The position numbers and the translations under genes are program-made. 64,000 bases of DNA from CBDCOD01 sp965219665 (lineage in GTDB: Bacteria > Pseudomonadota > Gammaproteobacteria > CAKMZV01), in assembly GCA_965219665.1 (NCBI GenBank), contig CBDCOD010000019.1, positions 31,731 through 95,730 of the forward strand. Direction: 5' to 3'. Of the stretch, positions 1 through 7,488 are shown piece after piece. The notes under the pieces are model-generated. The model worked only from the letters and a program-made list of their open reading frames with translations, searched no databases and was not told the DNA's origin. Every line of letters begins with the position of its first letter. Within the stretch, counting starts at the first letter, position 1.

Positions 1-816
1 ATTGGGCTGATGGAAAATATAAAAATCCACATCATCCTTAACTAGAGATGCAGTTTCTAAAATATCATTCACCATCTTAGGGACCTCTGATTGAACAAAA
101 GCAAAAACTGATGCCCCTTCCATACTTAAATTGTCAAGACTTCTGAAATTACCATCGCCTGTATCTTGTGCAATAGCCGTATTTTTCGTTGAGGGCATCC
201 TAAAACCACCTGCCGGTATTTTTAGCGCCAAAGCGTCTTTCCCACGATTTTTGGTAAAAACTTGTATGGTATTAGCATCAGGATCATTCTCTATAATGGT
301 CACCGCTCCTGCATCCCCAATAATAGGGTAACTATTGCGATCTTGCTTATTGACCTTACGGCTCAAAGTATCTCCATTCAGTAAGGCGACACAATTAATA
401 CCCTCACTTTCTAATAACATAAATGCTTGCTGTAACCCCACGATATATCCAGCACAACCATGGTTAATATCAAAGCATAAACAATCTTCTTTTAATCCGA
501 GTTTCCCGTGCAAGATAGAACTGGTTGGAGGAAGAAAATGGTCTGGTGTATGCGAGATAAAAATTAAAGCATCTACTCGTGACGCATCTAATTCACTATC
601 TGATACAAGTTTATTAAATCCAAACTCACATAAATCTGATGCTGTGATGCTGTCAGGGGCAATGCGATGTTCATCAAAACCCATAATTTCCTTGAGCTTT
701 AATGATTTTTCTCTTGAAAAAGTATATTGATCCAATTCATCTATGAATCTTGATACCTGGCTTGGAACCACCGCAACCAAATGCGTTATTTTTTTTCCAC
801 TGAATGACAGATACAT
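1..816 (-). CDS. Ketoacyl-ACP synthase III family protein (3' end beyond left edge)
   Basis: Reading the minus strand from ATG 816-814 gives 272 residues open to the window edge, so the C-terminus is missing. A Cys-containing GCAGYIVGL segment near residue 125 matches the KAS III nucleophile region, and FHQPN at the edge matches the catalytic His motif of FabH-like enzymes. An AAGGAA sequence precedes the start, and the acyl carrier protein stop lies one base upstream, so the two genes are probably translationally coupled. FabH-family enzymes condense an acyl starter with a malonyl-ACP-type extender, or transfer acyl groups. Here the neighbours (ACP, adenylating enzyme, sugar-modifying enzymes) suggest it builds or transfers an acyl decoration for a surface sugar rather than starting bulk fatty acid synthesis. 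Family assignment is firm; the substrate is unknown. Confidence 0.85.
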   Translation of the reverse strand, partial: MYLSFSGKKITHLVAVVPSQVSRFIDELDQYTFSREKSLKLKEIMGFDEHRIAPDSITASDLCEFGFNKLVSDSELDASRVDALIFISHTPDHFLPPTSSILHGKLGLKEDCLCFDINHGCAGYIVGLQQAFMLLESEGINCVALLNGDTLSRKVNKQDRNSYPIIGDAGAVTIIENDPDANTIQVFTKNRGKDALALKIPAGGFRMPSTKNTAIAQDTGDGNFRSLDNLSMEGASVFAFVQSEVPKMVNDILETASLVKDDVDFYIFHQPN

Positions 817-817
817 T

Positions 818-1048
818 CTATTCCTTTATATATTTTTGTAGCATTGACTCAATGGCATCTATATTCATAAAATTCTCTGGAACAATATCCACGCCATCTA
901 TTGAGATATTAAATTCTTTATCTAAGCACGAAACTAATGAAATTAAATCAAATGAGTCCAACAATCCCTCCTCAATAAAGTTGTCATTTTTGCCAAAATC
1001 AAACTCAGGCCTAAGAGACTCTAAAATGCCTAATATCTTATTTTTCAT
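818..1048 (-). CDS. Acyl/peptidyl carrier protein
   Basis: A 76-residue acidic protein with the carrier-protein signature GLLDSFDLISLV around residues 29-40. The Ser of the DS pair is the expected 4'-phosphopantetheine attachment site. Length and motif resemble DltC-type and stand-alone NRPS carrier proteins more than the housekeeping AcpP, which normally reads DSLD. It sits between the formyltransferase-like gene (38 bp upstream) and the KAS III gene (1 bp downstream). The likely role is to carry the acyl or aminoacyl group activated by the adenylating enzyme two genes upstream. Confidence 0.85.
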   Translation of the reverse strand: MKNKILGILESLRPEFDFGKNDNFIEEGLLDSFDLISLVSCLDKEFNISIDGVDIVPENFMNIDAIESMLQKYIKE

Positions 1049-1086
1049 ACTATAATTTTTTTCTTAATTAATGACACACTCTAAAA

Positions 1087-1809
1087 CTACCTATCAGTCA
1101 AAACACGGTTTAATGTTTTGAAGAACGCCGTGTATACCCCTAAGGAATCTATGTTTTTTTTAAGACGTTCACGAAAAAAACCTTCCTTTAATGAGTGATA
1201 AGTATATACCACACTAGAAAACATTATATCCATTTTTTTTAATTCTCCAAAATGGCTAATTTGCACTAAATTCTCCTCGAATAATTGCTGACAATTCACA
1301 ATAGATTGTGTCATGAGCCAACTAAAATTTCTCTGCTTAATTATGAATTTTTTCTGAAAAAATACATTGCCTGTATCAACTGCTTGACCAGGTAAAATCT
1401 GGTGCAATGTAGCGCCATATTCTCGTTGATTATCACATAAGGCTGCAGCCACACATATTTCTGCAACTCCTCTATAGTCTTGCACCAGACCATTATGTAT
1501 ATTTATGAGCGGAGCCTTAATAGACGATAAGCACTGATCACCAATAATGAATCGGTTATTGATAGAGAATAGAATATCTGCTTGCTTCTCACTCTGATAA
1601 CGAACTAATACTTCGTCTACATCACGCCCAACAACCTCTAAAACATCTACTTCTAATTTTTTAAGAATAGGCAACGCACTATCTGCTAGTGGCACCAATA
1701 CAAAACCAATCTTATAGCCACTGTTCTTTGAAAATTGTACAGCCTTTGCCAGTAGGGAACCCGAACCAATAAATCCTAGTAAATTCCCCGTATCATGTAC
1801 AGAACGCAT
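1087..1809 (-). CDS. Formyltransferase-like protein of a polysaccharide locus
   Basis: A 240-residue protein related to the formyl_transferase fold of methionyl-tRNA and sugar N-formyltransferases. NIHNGLVQDYRG near residue 102 corresponds to the family's N-x-H ... YRG catalytic stretch, and VDTGNVF near 144 supplies the conserved Asp. It is shorter than Fmt and lacks a recognisable C-terminal tRNA-binding domain. That fits the sugar-modifying subgroup, which formylates amino sugars using N10-formyl-THF. The start codon overlaps the upstream stop as TAATG, so translation is coupled to the adenylating enzyme. The exact acceptor is unknown; FolD, encoded 4.8 kb upstream, supplies the one-carbon donor in general metabolism. 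Confidence 0.7.
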   Translation of the reverse strand: MRSVHDTGNLLGFIGSGSLLAKAVQFSKNSGYKIGFVLVPLADSALPILKKLEVDVLEVVGRDVDEVLVRYQSEKQADILFSINNRFIIGDQCLSSIKAPLINIHNGLVQDYRGVAEICVAAALCDNQREYGATLHQILPGQAVDTGNVFFQKKFIIKQRNFSWLMTQSIVNCQQLFEENLVQISHFGELKKMDIMFSSVVYTYHSLKEGFFRERLKKNIDSLGVYTAFFKTLNRVLTDR

Positions 1810-3311
1810 TAAATATAAAGCTCTTTTAAAGCCACTCTATCAATTTTCCCATTATGATTAAGCGGCATTGTTTCAACCCGCTCAGATCTACTCGGGAGCA
1901 TATATTTTGGCAATTGATTATGCAGTCCCAGCACAATATCTTTGAATGCCTTATGCGCATTAGATTCATAAATCAGCACAATGTTTTTCTTTTCCGAATC
2001 ATATAGAATGCACGCTTTATCAATGCCTTCCAGTGCTAAAACAGCTGCTTCAATTTCCCCAAGCTCAATACGGTAACCCATATGCTTGATTTGAAAATCC
2101 TTGCGCCCTTGGTACATCAGTTCACCCAACTCGTTATAGCACACCACATCACCTGTGCGATAAATTTGCTCAGGATAATGTGAGTTTAATGGATTTTGCG
2201 TAAAAGCCTGCTGAGTTTTCTCGGGATTGTTGTAATACCCCAGTGCCAACGAACTGCCCCTAACACAAAGCTCTCCTAAAACACCTGGCTTGGTTACTAA
2301 CTGATCCTGCTCATCTAAAACAAGAATATCTGTGTTTCTACAAGGATATCCAATTGGGAGTGCCTCCGAATGTAGATAATCGCGCTCTAAAATTATATAA
2401 GTACAATCAACAGTAATTTCTGTAGGACCATACAAATTTGAAAAAAGGGAATCCCTTAAATGTTTTTTCCAATACATATAAACTTTACTGGGCATCACCT
2501 CACCAGCAAATAAAACATGTGATAGCTTAGTAGGCTTTTTTTCAGAAAAAATATCCAATTTACAAATATTCGACATTATTGATGGAACCCAGAAAATGAA
2601 TGTAACCTGCTTTTCTATAACGTATTCGATCAACTTAACCGGAAACATGAATAATTTATCTGGTATCAAACAGAGTTTAGCTCCAGTAGCAAGCATTAAA
2701 TAAATGTCTAGAACAGAATTATCGAATACAAATGGGGCCTGATTGCCTAGCACAAATTTTTCATGTACATGATAAGTTTCTGTTGCCCAATTTATGTAAT
2801 CTATTACTGACCTATGTGCAACAACTACTCCCTTAGGAGAACCAGTGGACCCTGATGTGTTAATCAAATATGCTGGATCGGTGTCAATATTTCTATCAAA
2901 GTCAATCTCATCACTGCTAGAAGCATCAATATGCTCAATACATATCATTTTTTGACTGCTCGCATCATCCAACAAATATTGATATTTTTTTTCAGAAAAA
3001 ATAAATACTGGATTAATATTATTCAGTATAGATATGATCCGAGCTTGAGGGTTAAAAGTATCTAAGGGAACATAAAATCCCCCTGCATATAACACGCCTA
3101 AAAATGCCTCTATCGCCTGTATAGATTTGGGCAAAAGCACGGCAACAGGTTTGTTCCTTGTAAGCCCTTGTGATTTTAGGTAGCAACCGATTTGCTGCGC
3201 TTTTTGCCGTAAGGTCTTAAAGGTAACAGTACCATTTGGGTCTTCAACAGCAACTTTATCAGGAAAACGATGCGCTGTATCTTCTAAATATTCCAGTACA
3301 TTTCTTTGCAT
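1809..3311 (-). CDS. NRPS-type adenylating enzyme (DltA-like AMP-binding protein)
   Basis: A 500-residue stand-alone adenylation domain. The P-loop-like motif NTSGSTGSPKGVVVAHR lies near residues 150-166, NLYGPTEITV near 293 is the A5 core, YRTGD near 387 is A7, and NHNGKIDR near the C-terminus is the A10 motif with its catalytic Lys. It activates a carboxylic or amino acid as AMP ester for loading on a carrier protein. The carrier gene two positions downstream is the obvious partner. D-alanine-poly(phosphoribitol) ligase is the closest general match, but no DltB or DltD homologue is visible, so the substrate stays open. The start lies 4 bp after the AAC(3)-like gene. Confidence 0.85.
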   Translation of the reverse strand: MQRNVLEYLEDTAHRFPDKVAVEDPNGTVTFKTLRQKAQQIGCYLKSQGLTRNKPVAVLLPKSIQAIEAFLGVLYAGGFYVPLDTFNPQARIISILNNINPVFIFSEKKYQYLLDDASSQKMICIEHIDASSSDEIDFDRNIDTDPAYLINTSGSTGSPKGVVVAHRSVIDYINWATETYHVHEKFVLGNQAPFVFDNSVLDIYLMLATGAKLCLIPDKLFMFPVKLIEYVIEKQVTFIFWVPSIMSNICKLDIFSEKKPTKLSHVLFAGEVMPSKVYMYWKKHLRDSLFSNLYGPTEITVDCTYIILERDYLHSEALPIGYPCRNTDILVLDEQDQLVTKPGVLGELCVRGSSLALGYYNNPEKTQQAFTQNPLNSHYPEQIYRTGDVVCYNELGELMYQGRKDFQIKHMGYRIELGEIEAAVLALEGIDKACILYDSEKKNIVLIYESNAHKAFKDIVLGLHNQLPKYMLPSRSERVETMPLNHNGKIDRVALKELYI

Positions 3312-3315
3312 TACT

Positions 3316-4146
3316 TTATATTTTTTTAACTATTTTTCGCAAAATAAAAAACGGCAACCACCATATTTTTTTCCACCTAAACACACGACATGCAGCGCAG
3401 TCAAGACTATCGCAAATCAGTATTTTAGGATTCTGAGAAACTACCTGGTAGTCAATTTCATATGCTTTCCTCGCGTCTATCGATAACGTGTACGCTCCTC
3501 TCACCCAACCTATATTAAGCACTTCTTGCTTTATATATTCAGGATATAGGCGCCCGAATGTACTACTGCAACCTCCTGGATCCATCCGCGTAAACACCTT
3601 GTCTTTAACCTGAACCTTCAGAAAAAATCTATGCCAATATTGGCGATATAACTTTAGATCTTGCTCTACCAGATGGGTTACAAAACCTGGATAGTCGGAC
3701 ATTCCCATCAGCAGGATTTTCCCCTTCATCGCAATCACACGCCGTGCAAACTCATACGCTCCAGCGTTTTCATCAAGACCACTGACAATATGTTTCGCAT
3801 TTGGGCCAATAGCAACAACTGAATTGGTGGGGTGTTGTGATCGATAGGATTTTTTATCCTTTAGCATGGCATTAGCAAATGCCCCTGTATAAGCAGGTTG
3901 GGTGCCATCAAAAAACGGTAATTTACGATTTAAGACAGAAAATTTGGGCCGCGTAAAAGCCAACGCAACAAATGTTCCTCCTCCCTGAGCAAAATATTGC
4001 TTAAAAATATTCACATAGTCAGCACGTTTAAAGCCACTAACTAAGCCAAATTTTTCTAGACTAAGATTGATTAACACCGTATCGTGAGGCTTGACATCAA
4101 GTGCAGCCAATTCAGAAAAAAAAGCATCTATATTAAAAGTATTCAA
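3316..4146 (-). CDS. AAC(3)-family N-acetyltransferase
   Basis: A 276-residue protein of the aminoglycoside 3-N-acetyltransferase fold. HPTNSVVAIGPNA near residue 105 matches the conserved HPTHSV..G motif of the family. Chromosomal members inside O-antigen or capsule loci act on nucleotide sugars or surface glycans rather than on antibiotics, and the setting here fits that. The C-terminal 30 residues are basic and aromatic (WKKIWWLPFFILRKIVKKI), which could anchor it peripherally to the membrane. It heads the acyl-transfer cassette, separated from the WbpB-like gene by about 96 bp in which no clear promoter or terminator was seen. Confidence 0.75.
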   Translation of the reverse strand: MNTFNIDAFFSELAALDVKPHDTVLINLSLEKFGLVSGFKRADYVNIFKQYFAQGGGTFVALAFTRPKFSVLNRKLPFFDGTQPAYTGAFANAMLKDKKSYRSQHPTNSVVAIGPNAKHIVSGLDENAGAYEFARRVIAMKGKILLMGMSDYPGFVTHLVEQDLKLYRQYWHRFFLKVQVKDKVFTRMDPGGCSSTFGRLYPEYIKQEVLNIGWVRGAYTLSIDARKAYEIDYQVVSQNPKILICDSLDCAACRVFRWKKIWWLPFFILRKIVKKI

Positions 4147-4242
4147 TGGTTGCTCCTCAAGCGGCTCACCTCACCTATCCTATTATTAATAATCAGCTAT
4201 CTCTATACTAGCTAGTCTGGTATACACGCTTTATTGCTTAGT

Positions 4243-5298
4243 TTAATAGCCTAACGGTAATGAGATGGTTTTTTCATCACGCGCAGCGCGATAGGCGGCA
4301 ATTAAGAGTTCAAGCGATTTTAATCCCTCTCTACCATCGGTTTCAGGCTCACATTCACCGCGTAATACTTCAATAACATTTTTGTAATATAGCGGATGGC
4401 CGAATCCGTAAACAGACGTGGTTTCATAGTTTGCCTGTAATACCTCTTTGTCATAAGGCTGCTCATCTGCAAACTCCCAATGCTGAATATCATTAACAGC
4501 GACCCCACCTACACGCACAGTGCCTTTTTCACCCAGAATGGTAATAGATCCCTCATAGTTTTTAGGATACGTTAGCATAGTAACATTCATTGAGCCTAAA
4601 GCACCGCTGCACCACTTAATATTAAGGACACAAGAATCCTCAGCCTCAATATCACGATCTAAGGTTGCTGCCATAGCCTGAATTTTTTCTACTGGTCCTA
4701 TTAACCAATCAATTAAATCAATATAGTGACTTGCCTGATTCATCAACGCGCCACCATCCAACTCCCAGGTTCCGCGCCAGTCAGCAGCATCGTAGTAGGC
4801 TTGAGGGCGTGTCCAAAATACATTTAAGTTCACCATAAAAATGCGCCCAAAACGCTCTTCTTCTATGGCGCGCTTTAATAACTGAAGTGTTGTATTCCTT
4901 CTGTTCTGCTTGACAACAAACAGGCGCACATTGTTCTGCTCACACGCTTTTACCATATCTACTCCATCTTGCCAGCGGGTAGCCATAGGCTTTTCACTAA
5001 TGACATGCACACCTGCTGCTGCAATTTCAATCGCTTGTTCTGGATGCATCCCAGACGGAGTACAAATAGATACTACATCAAGATTTTCTGATTTAAGCAT
5101 ATCAGTTATAGTGGCATATCCTGTGATTTGCAGTTGTTCTGTAACAGACTGTAATGCTGCGGCATCACTGTCACAGACAGCCACCAAATCAAAATCCTTT
5201 GAGTGCGCTTCAATGGCATCAAAGTGATTCTTGGCAATACGACCACACCCAACAATAGCAATACGAATTTTTCGATCTTTAATTATGGGATAGCGCAT
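4243..5298 (-). CDS. Gfo/Idh/MocA oxidoreductase, WbpB-like nucleotide-sugar 3-dehydrogenase
   Basis: A 351-residue NAD-dependent sugar oxidoreductase. The Rossmann motif IAIVGCGRIAKNH is near the N-terminus, SEKPMA near residue 95 carries the family Lys, and HYIDLIDW near 185 contains the usual active-site His and Asp. I chose ATG 5298, preceded by GGAGG, over an in-frame TTG 12 bp upstream. The ATG shares a base with the stop of the dehydrogenase gene (TAATG). Together with that dehydrogenase it resembles the WbpA-WbpB steps that make 3-keto UDP-GlcNAcA on the way to 2,3-diacetamido uronic acids. No downstream aminotransferase is in the window, so the pathway end point is inferred. Confidence 0.8.
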   Translation of the reverse strand: MRYPIIKDRKIRIAIVGCGRIAKNHFDAIEAHSKDFDLVAVCDSDAAALQSVTEQLQITGYATITDMLKSENLDVVSICTPSGMHPEQAIEIAAAGVHVISEKPMATRWQDGVDMVKACEQNNVRLFVVKQNRRNTTLQLLKRAIEEERFGRIFMVNLNVFWTRPQAYYDAADWRGTWELDGGALMNQASHYIDLIDWLIGPVEKIQAMAATLDRDIEAEDSCVLNIKWCSGALGSMNVTMLTYPKNYEGSITILGEKGTVRVGGVAVNDIQHWEFADEQPYDKEVLQANYETTSVYGFGHPLYYKNVIEVLRGECEPETDGREGLKSLELLIAAYRAARDEKTISLPLGY

Positions 5299-6566
5299 TA
5301 AAGCCTCCAAGTTGGGTTCTCAACAATATTTTTAACATCCATAATAATAGGGGCACCATGTGATATCTTTTCATAATCTGCCATCGTATATGCCTTAAAC
5401 TGCCTATGCGCCACGGCAACAATAATAGCATCATATTTCTTATCTGATTGCATAGGGTCATCAATAATGCCATGCTTATACCACTTACTTTCTTCAGTCG
5501 TCTGCACCCAAGGATCATACACATCAACCTGCATACCAAATTCTTTTAACTCTTCTATCACATCAACGACTTTCGTATTACGCATATCTGGGCAGTCTTC
5601 TTTGAAAGTAACCCCCAAAATTAAGATACTCGTAGCACTTTCGACCGCTTTTCCGGCCTTAGTCATACATTTAATTGTCTCACGGACAATATGCCTACTC
5701 ATATCATTATTGATTTGCCGAGATGCCAAAATCAAGTTAGGCTTATAACCCAATTCTACTGCCTTAAATGTCAAATAATATGGATCAACCCCTATACAGT
5801 GCCCACCAACCAGACCTGGTAGCAGTTTAATAAAATTCCATTTCGTACCTGCTGCCTCTAATACTTCATTCGTATCAATACCCATTTTCCCAAAAATGAG
5901 TGCTAGCTCATTTACTAAGGCAATATTGACATCGCGTTGAGTATTTTCAATCACTTTGGATGCCTCAGCCACTTTGATACTAGAAACCAAATGCGTCCCA
6001 GCCGTAATGATTTTTTTATACAGACTATCAACCTTTTGTGCTATTGCAGGAGTAGATCCAGAGGTTACCTTAACAATATTTTCAACCGTATATTTTTTAT
6101 CACCAGGATTAACACGTTCTGGGGAATATCCACAGTGAAAATCTTGATTAAACTGCAAGCCTGATGCCTTCTCCAATTCAGGCACACATACCTCCTCTGT
6201 CACGCCAGGATAAACAGTAGATTCGTAAATCACTATATCCCCTGATTGCAACACTGAACCAACCGTTTGAGAGGACTGAATGAGCGGTGTTAAATTAGGC
6301 TTGTTCGAAGCATCTATAGGTGTAGGCACTGTTATAATATAAATATTGCATACCTGTGCCTCTTCAATATCCGTACAATAATGTATATTGCTCTTTACCT
6401 CAGCCAGAACCGCATTCTCAATCTCCAAAGTGCGATCATGACCATTCACTAATTCATCTACACGCTTCTGGTTTATATCAAAGCCTACTACTGGCATTTT
6501 TCGAGCGAAAGCCACTGCCAGTGGCAACCCTACATAACCTAAGCCGATCACACAAACCTTATCCAT
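5298..6566 (-). CDS. UDP-N-acetylhexosamine 6-dehydrogenase (WbpA/TviB-type)
   Basis: A 422-residue nucleotide-sugar dehydrogenase. The N-terminal Rossmann motif is VCVIGLGYVGLPLA, and GLVGGHCIGVDPYYLT near residue 253 carries the catalytic Cys. The middle dimerisation helix and the C-terminal UDP-binding domain are complete (ILGVTFKEDCPDMRNTKV near 316). The family oxidises the C6 hydroxyl of UDP-GlcNAc or UDP-GalNAc to the uronic acid with two NAD+. The GYKPNLILASRQIN stretch is typical of the WbpA/TviB branch. It is the first gene seen of this minus-strand locus and is translationally overlapped with the WbpB-like gene. Confidence 0.85.
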   Translation of the reverse strand: MDKVCVIGLGYVGLPLAVAFARKMPVVGFDINQKRVDELVNGHDRTLEIENAVLAEVKSNIHYCTDIEEAQVCNIYIITVPTPIDASNKPNLTPLIQSSQTVGSVLQSGDIVIYESTVYPGVTEEVCVPELEKASGLQFNQDFHCGYSPERVNPGDKKYTVENIVKVTSGSTPAIAQKVDSLYKKIITAGTHLVSSIKVAEASKVIENTQRDVNIALVNELALIFGKMGIDTNEVLEAAGTKWNFIKLLPGLVGGHCIGVDPYYLTFKAVELGYKPNLILASRQINNDMSRHIVRETIKCMTKAGKAVESATSILILGVTFKEDCPDMRNTKVVDVIEELKEFGMQVDVYDPWVQTTEESKWYKHGIIDDPMQSDKKYDAIIVAVAHRQFKAYTMADYEKISHGAPIIMDVKNIVENPTWRL

Positions 6567-6633
6567 CCTGCCTCTCTATTTTATAGAGTATTGTCCTCAC
6601 ATTACCCAATATACTATGTATCATAGCCGCATT

Positions 6634-7479
6634 CTATAGCCCTGCAGCTATAACCGTATTCTCCATTAACTGAGCAATTGTCATGGGTCCCACTCCACCA
6701 GGGACCGGAGTAATCCATGCAGCACGCTGACATGCACTCTCAAAATCCACATCGCCATAAAATGTACCATCATCACTACGATGGATACCAACATCTACCA
6801 CCACGGCGCCTTCACGAATCCAAGCGCCTTGAACCAAATGACGTGCACCCGCTGCAACCACCAGCACCTCAGCACGTTCAACATGGGAACGCAAATCTTG
6901 CACTGTTTGTGTACAAACAGTAACCGTTGCCCCAGCATTAAGCATCTCTAATACCATTGGTCGCCCAACAATACGAGAAGCACCGATAATCAACACATCT
7001 TTGCCTTGCAAATTAATATCATAATAAGCCAACAAGTGCATCACACCACGAGGAGTACAAGGAGACAACACAGCTTTATTTAATGCCAAACTCCCCATAC
7101 TGTGTGGAACAAAGCCATCTACATCTTTGCTCACTTTAATGCGCTCAATCACCCGATCAGAATTCATATGCGGCGGCAATGGCAATTGCACCAAAATGCC
7201 ATGAACTTGCTCAGTCTCATTGAGCAAATCAATCAATTCTAACAGTTCACCTTCTGTCGTTTTTGCATTCAAATGATAGGCATGCGACTGGATGCCTATT
7301 TTTTCACAAGTGCGTTCTTTATTATTAACATAAACCCTAGAAGCGGCATCACCTCCAACTAGAATCACTGCCAGACCAGGTCTGCGCTTACCTTGATCTA
7401 CCGCACGACTGATTTTTTCTTCTAAAATTTTTAATTTTTCATCACGCACCACAACGCCATCTAAAATTTTTGCACTCAT
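6634..7479 (-). CDS. folD: Bifunctional methylene-THF dehydrogenase/cyclohydrolase
   Basis: A 281-residue cytosolic enzyme interconverting 5,10-methylene-THF, methenyl-THF and 10-formyl-THF. YVNNKERTCEKIG around residue 50 has the catalytic Tyr/Lys pair, QLPLPPH near 98 is the family signature, IIGASRIVGRPM near 163 is the NADP site, and TPVPGGVGPMT near the C-terminus is the second PROSITE motif. Length is normal for the family. It lies 9 bp downstream of the M16 peptidase gene on the same strand, so the two may be co-transcribed. It feeds one-carbon units that also connect with the glycine cleavage genes at 41-45 kb. Confidence 0.95.
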   Translation of the reverse strand: MSAKILDGVVVRDEKLKILEEKISRAVDQGKRRPGLAVILVGGDAASRVYVNNKERTCEKIGIQSHAYHLNAKTTEGELLELIDLLNETEQVHGILVQLPLPPHMNSDRVIERIKVSKDVDGFVPHSMGSLALNKAVLSPCTPRGVMHLLAYYDINLQGKDVLIIGASRIVGRPMVLEMLNAGATVTVCTQTVQDLRSHVERAEVLVVAAGARHLVQGAWIREGAVVVDVGIHRSDDGTFYGDVDFESACQRAAWITPVPGGVGPMTIAQLMENTVIAAGL

Positions 7480-7488
7480 ATTCCTTAG

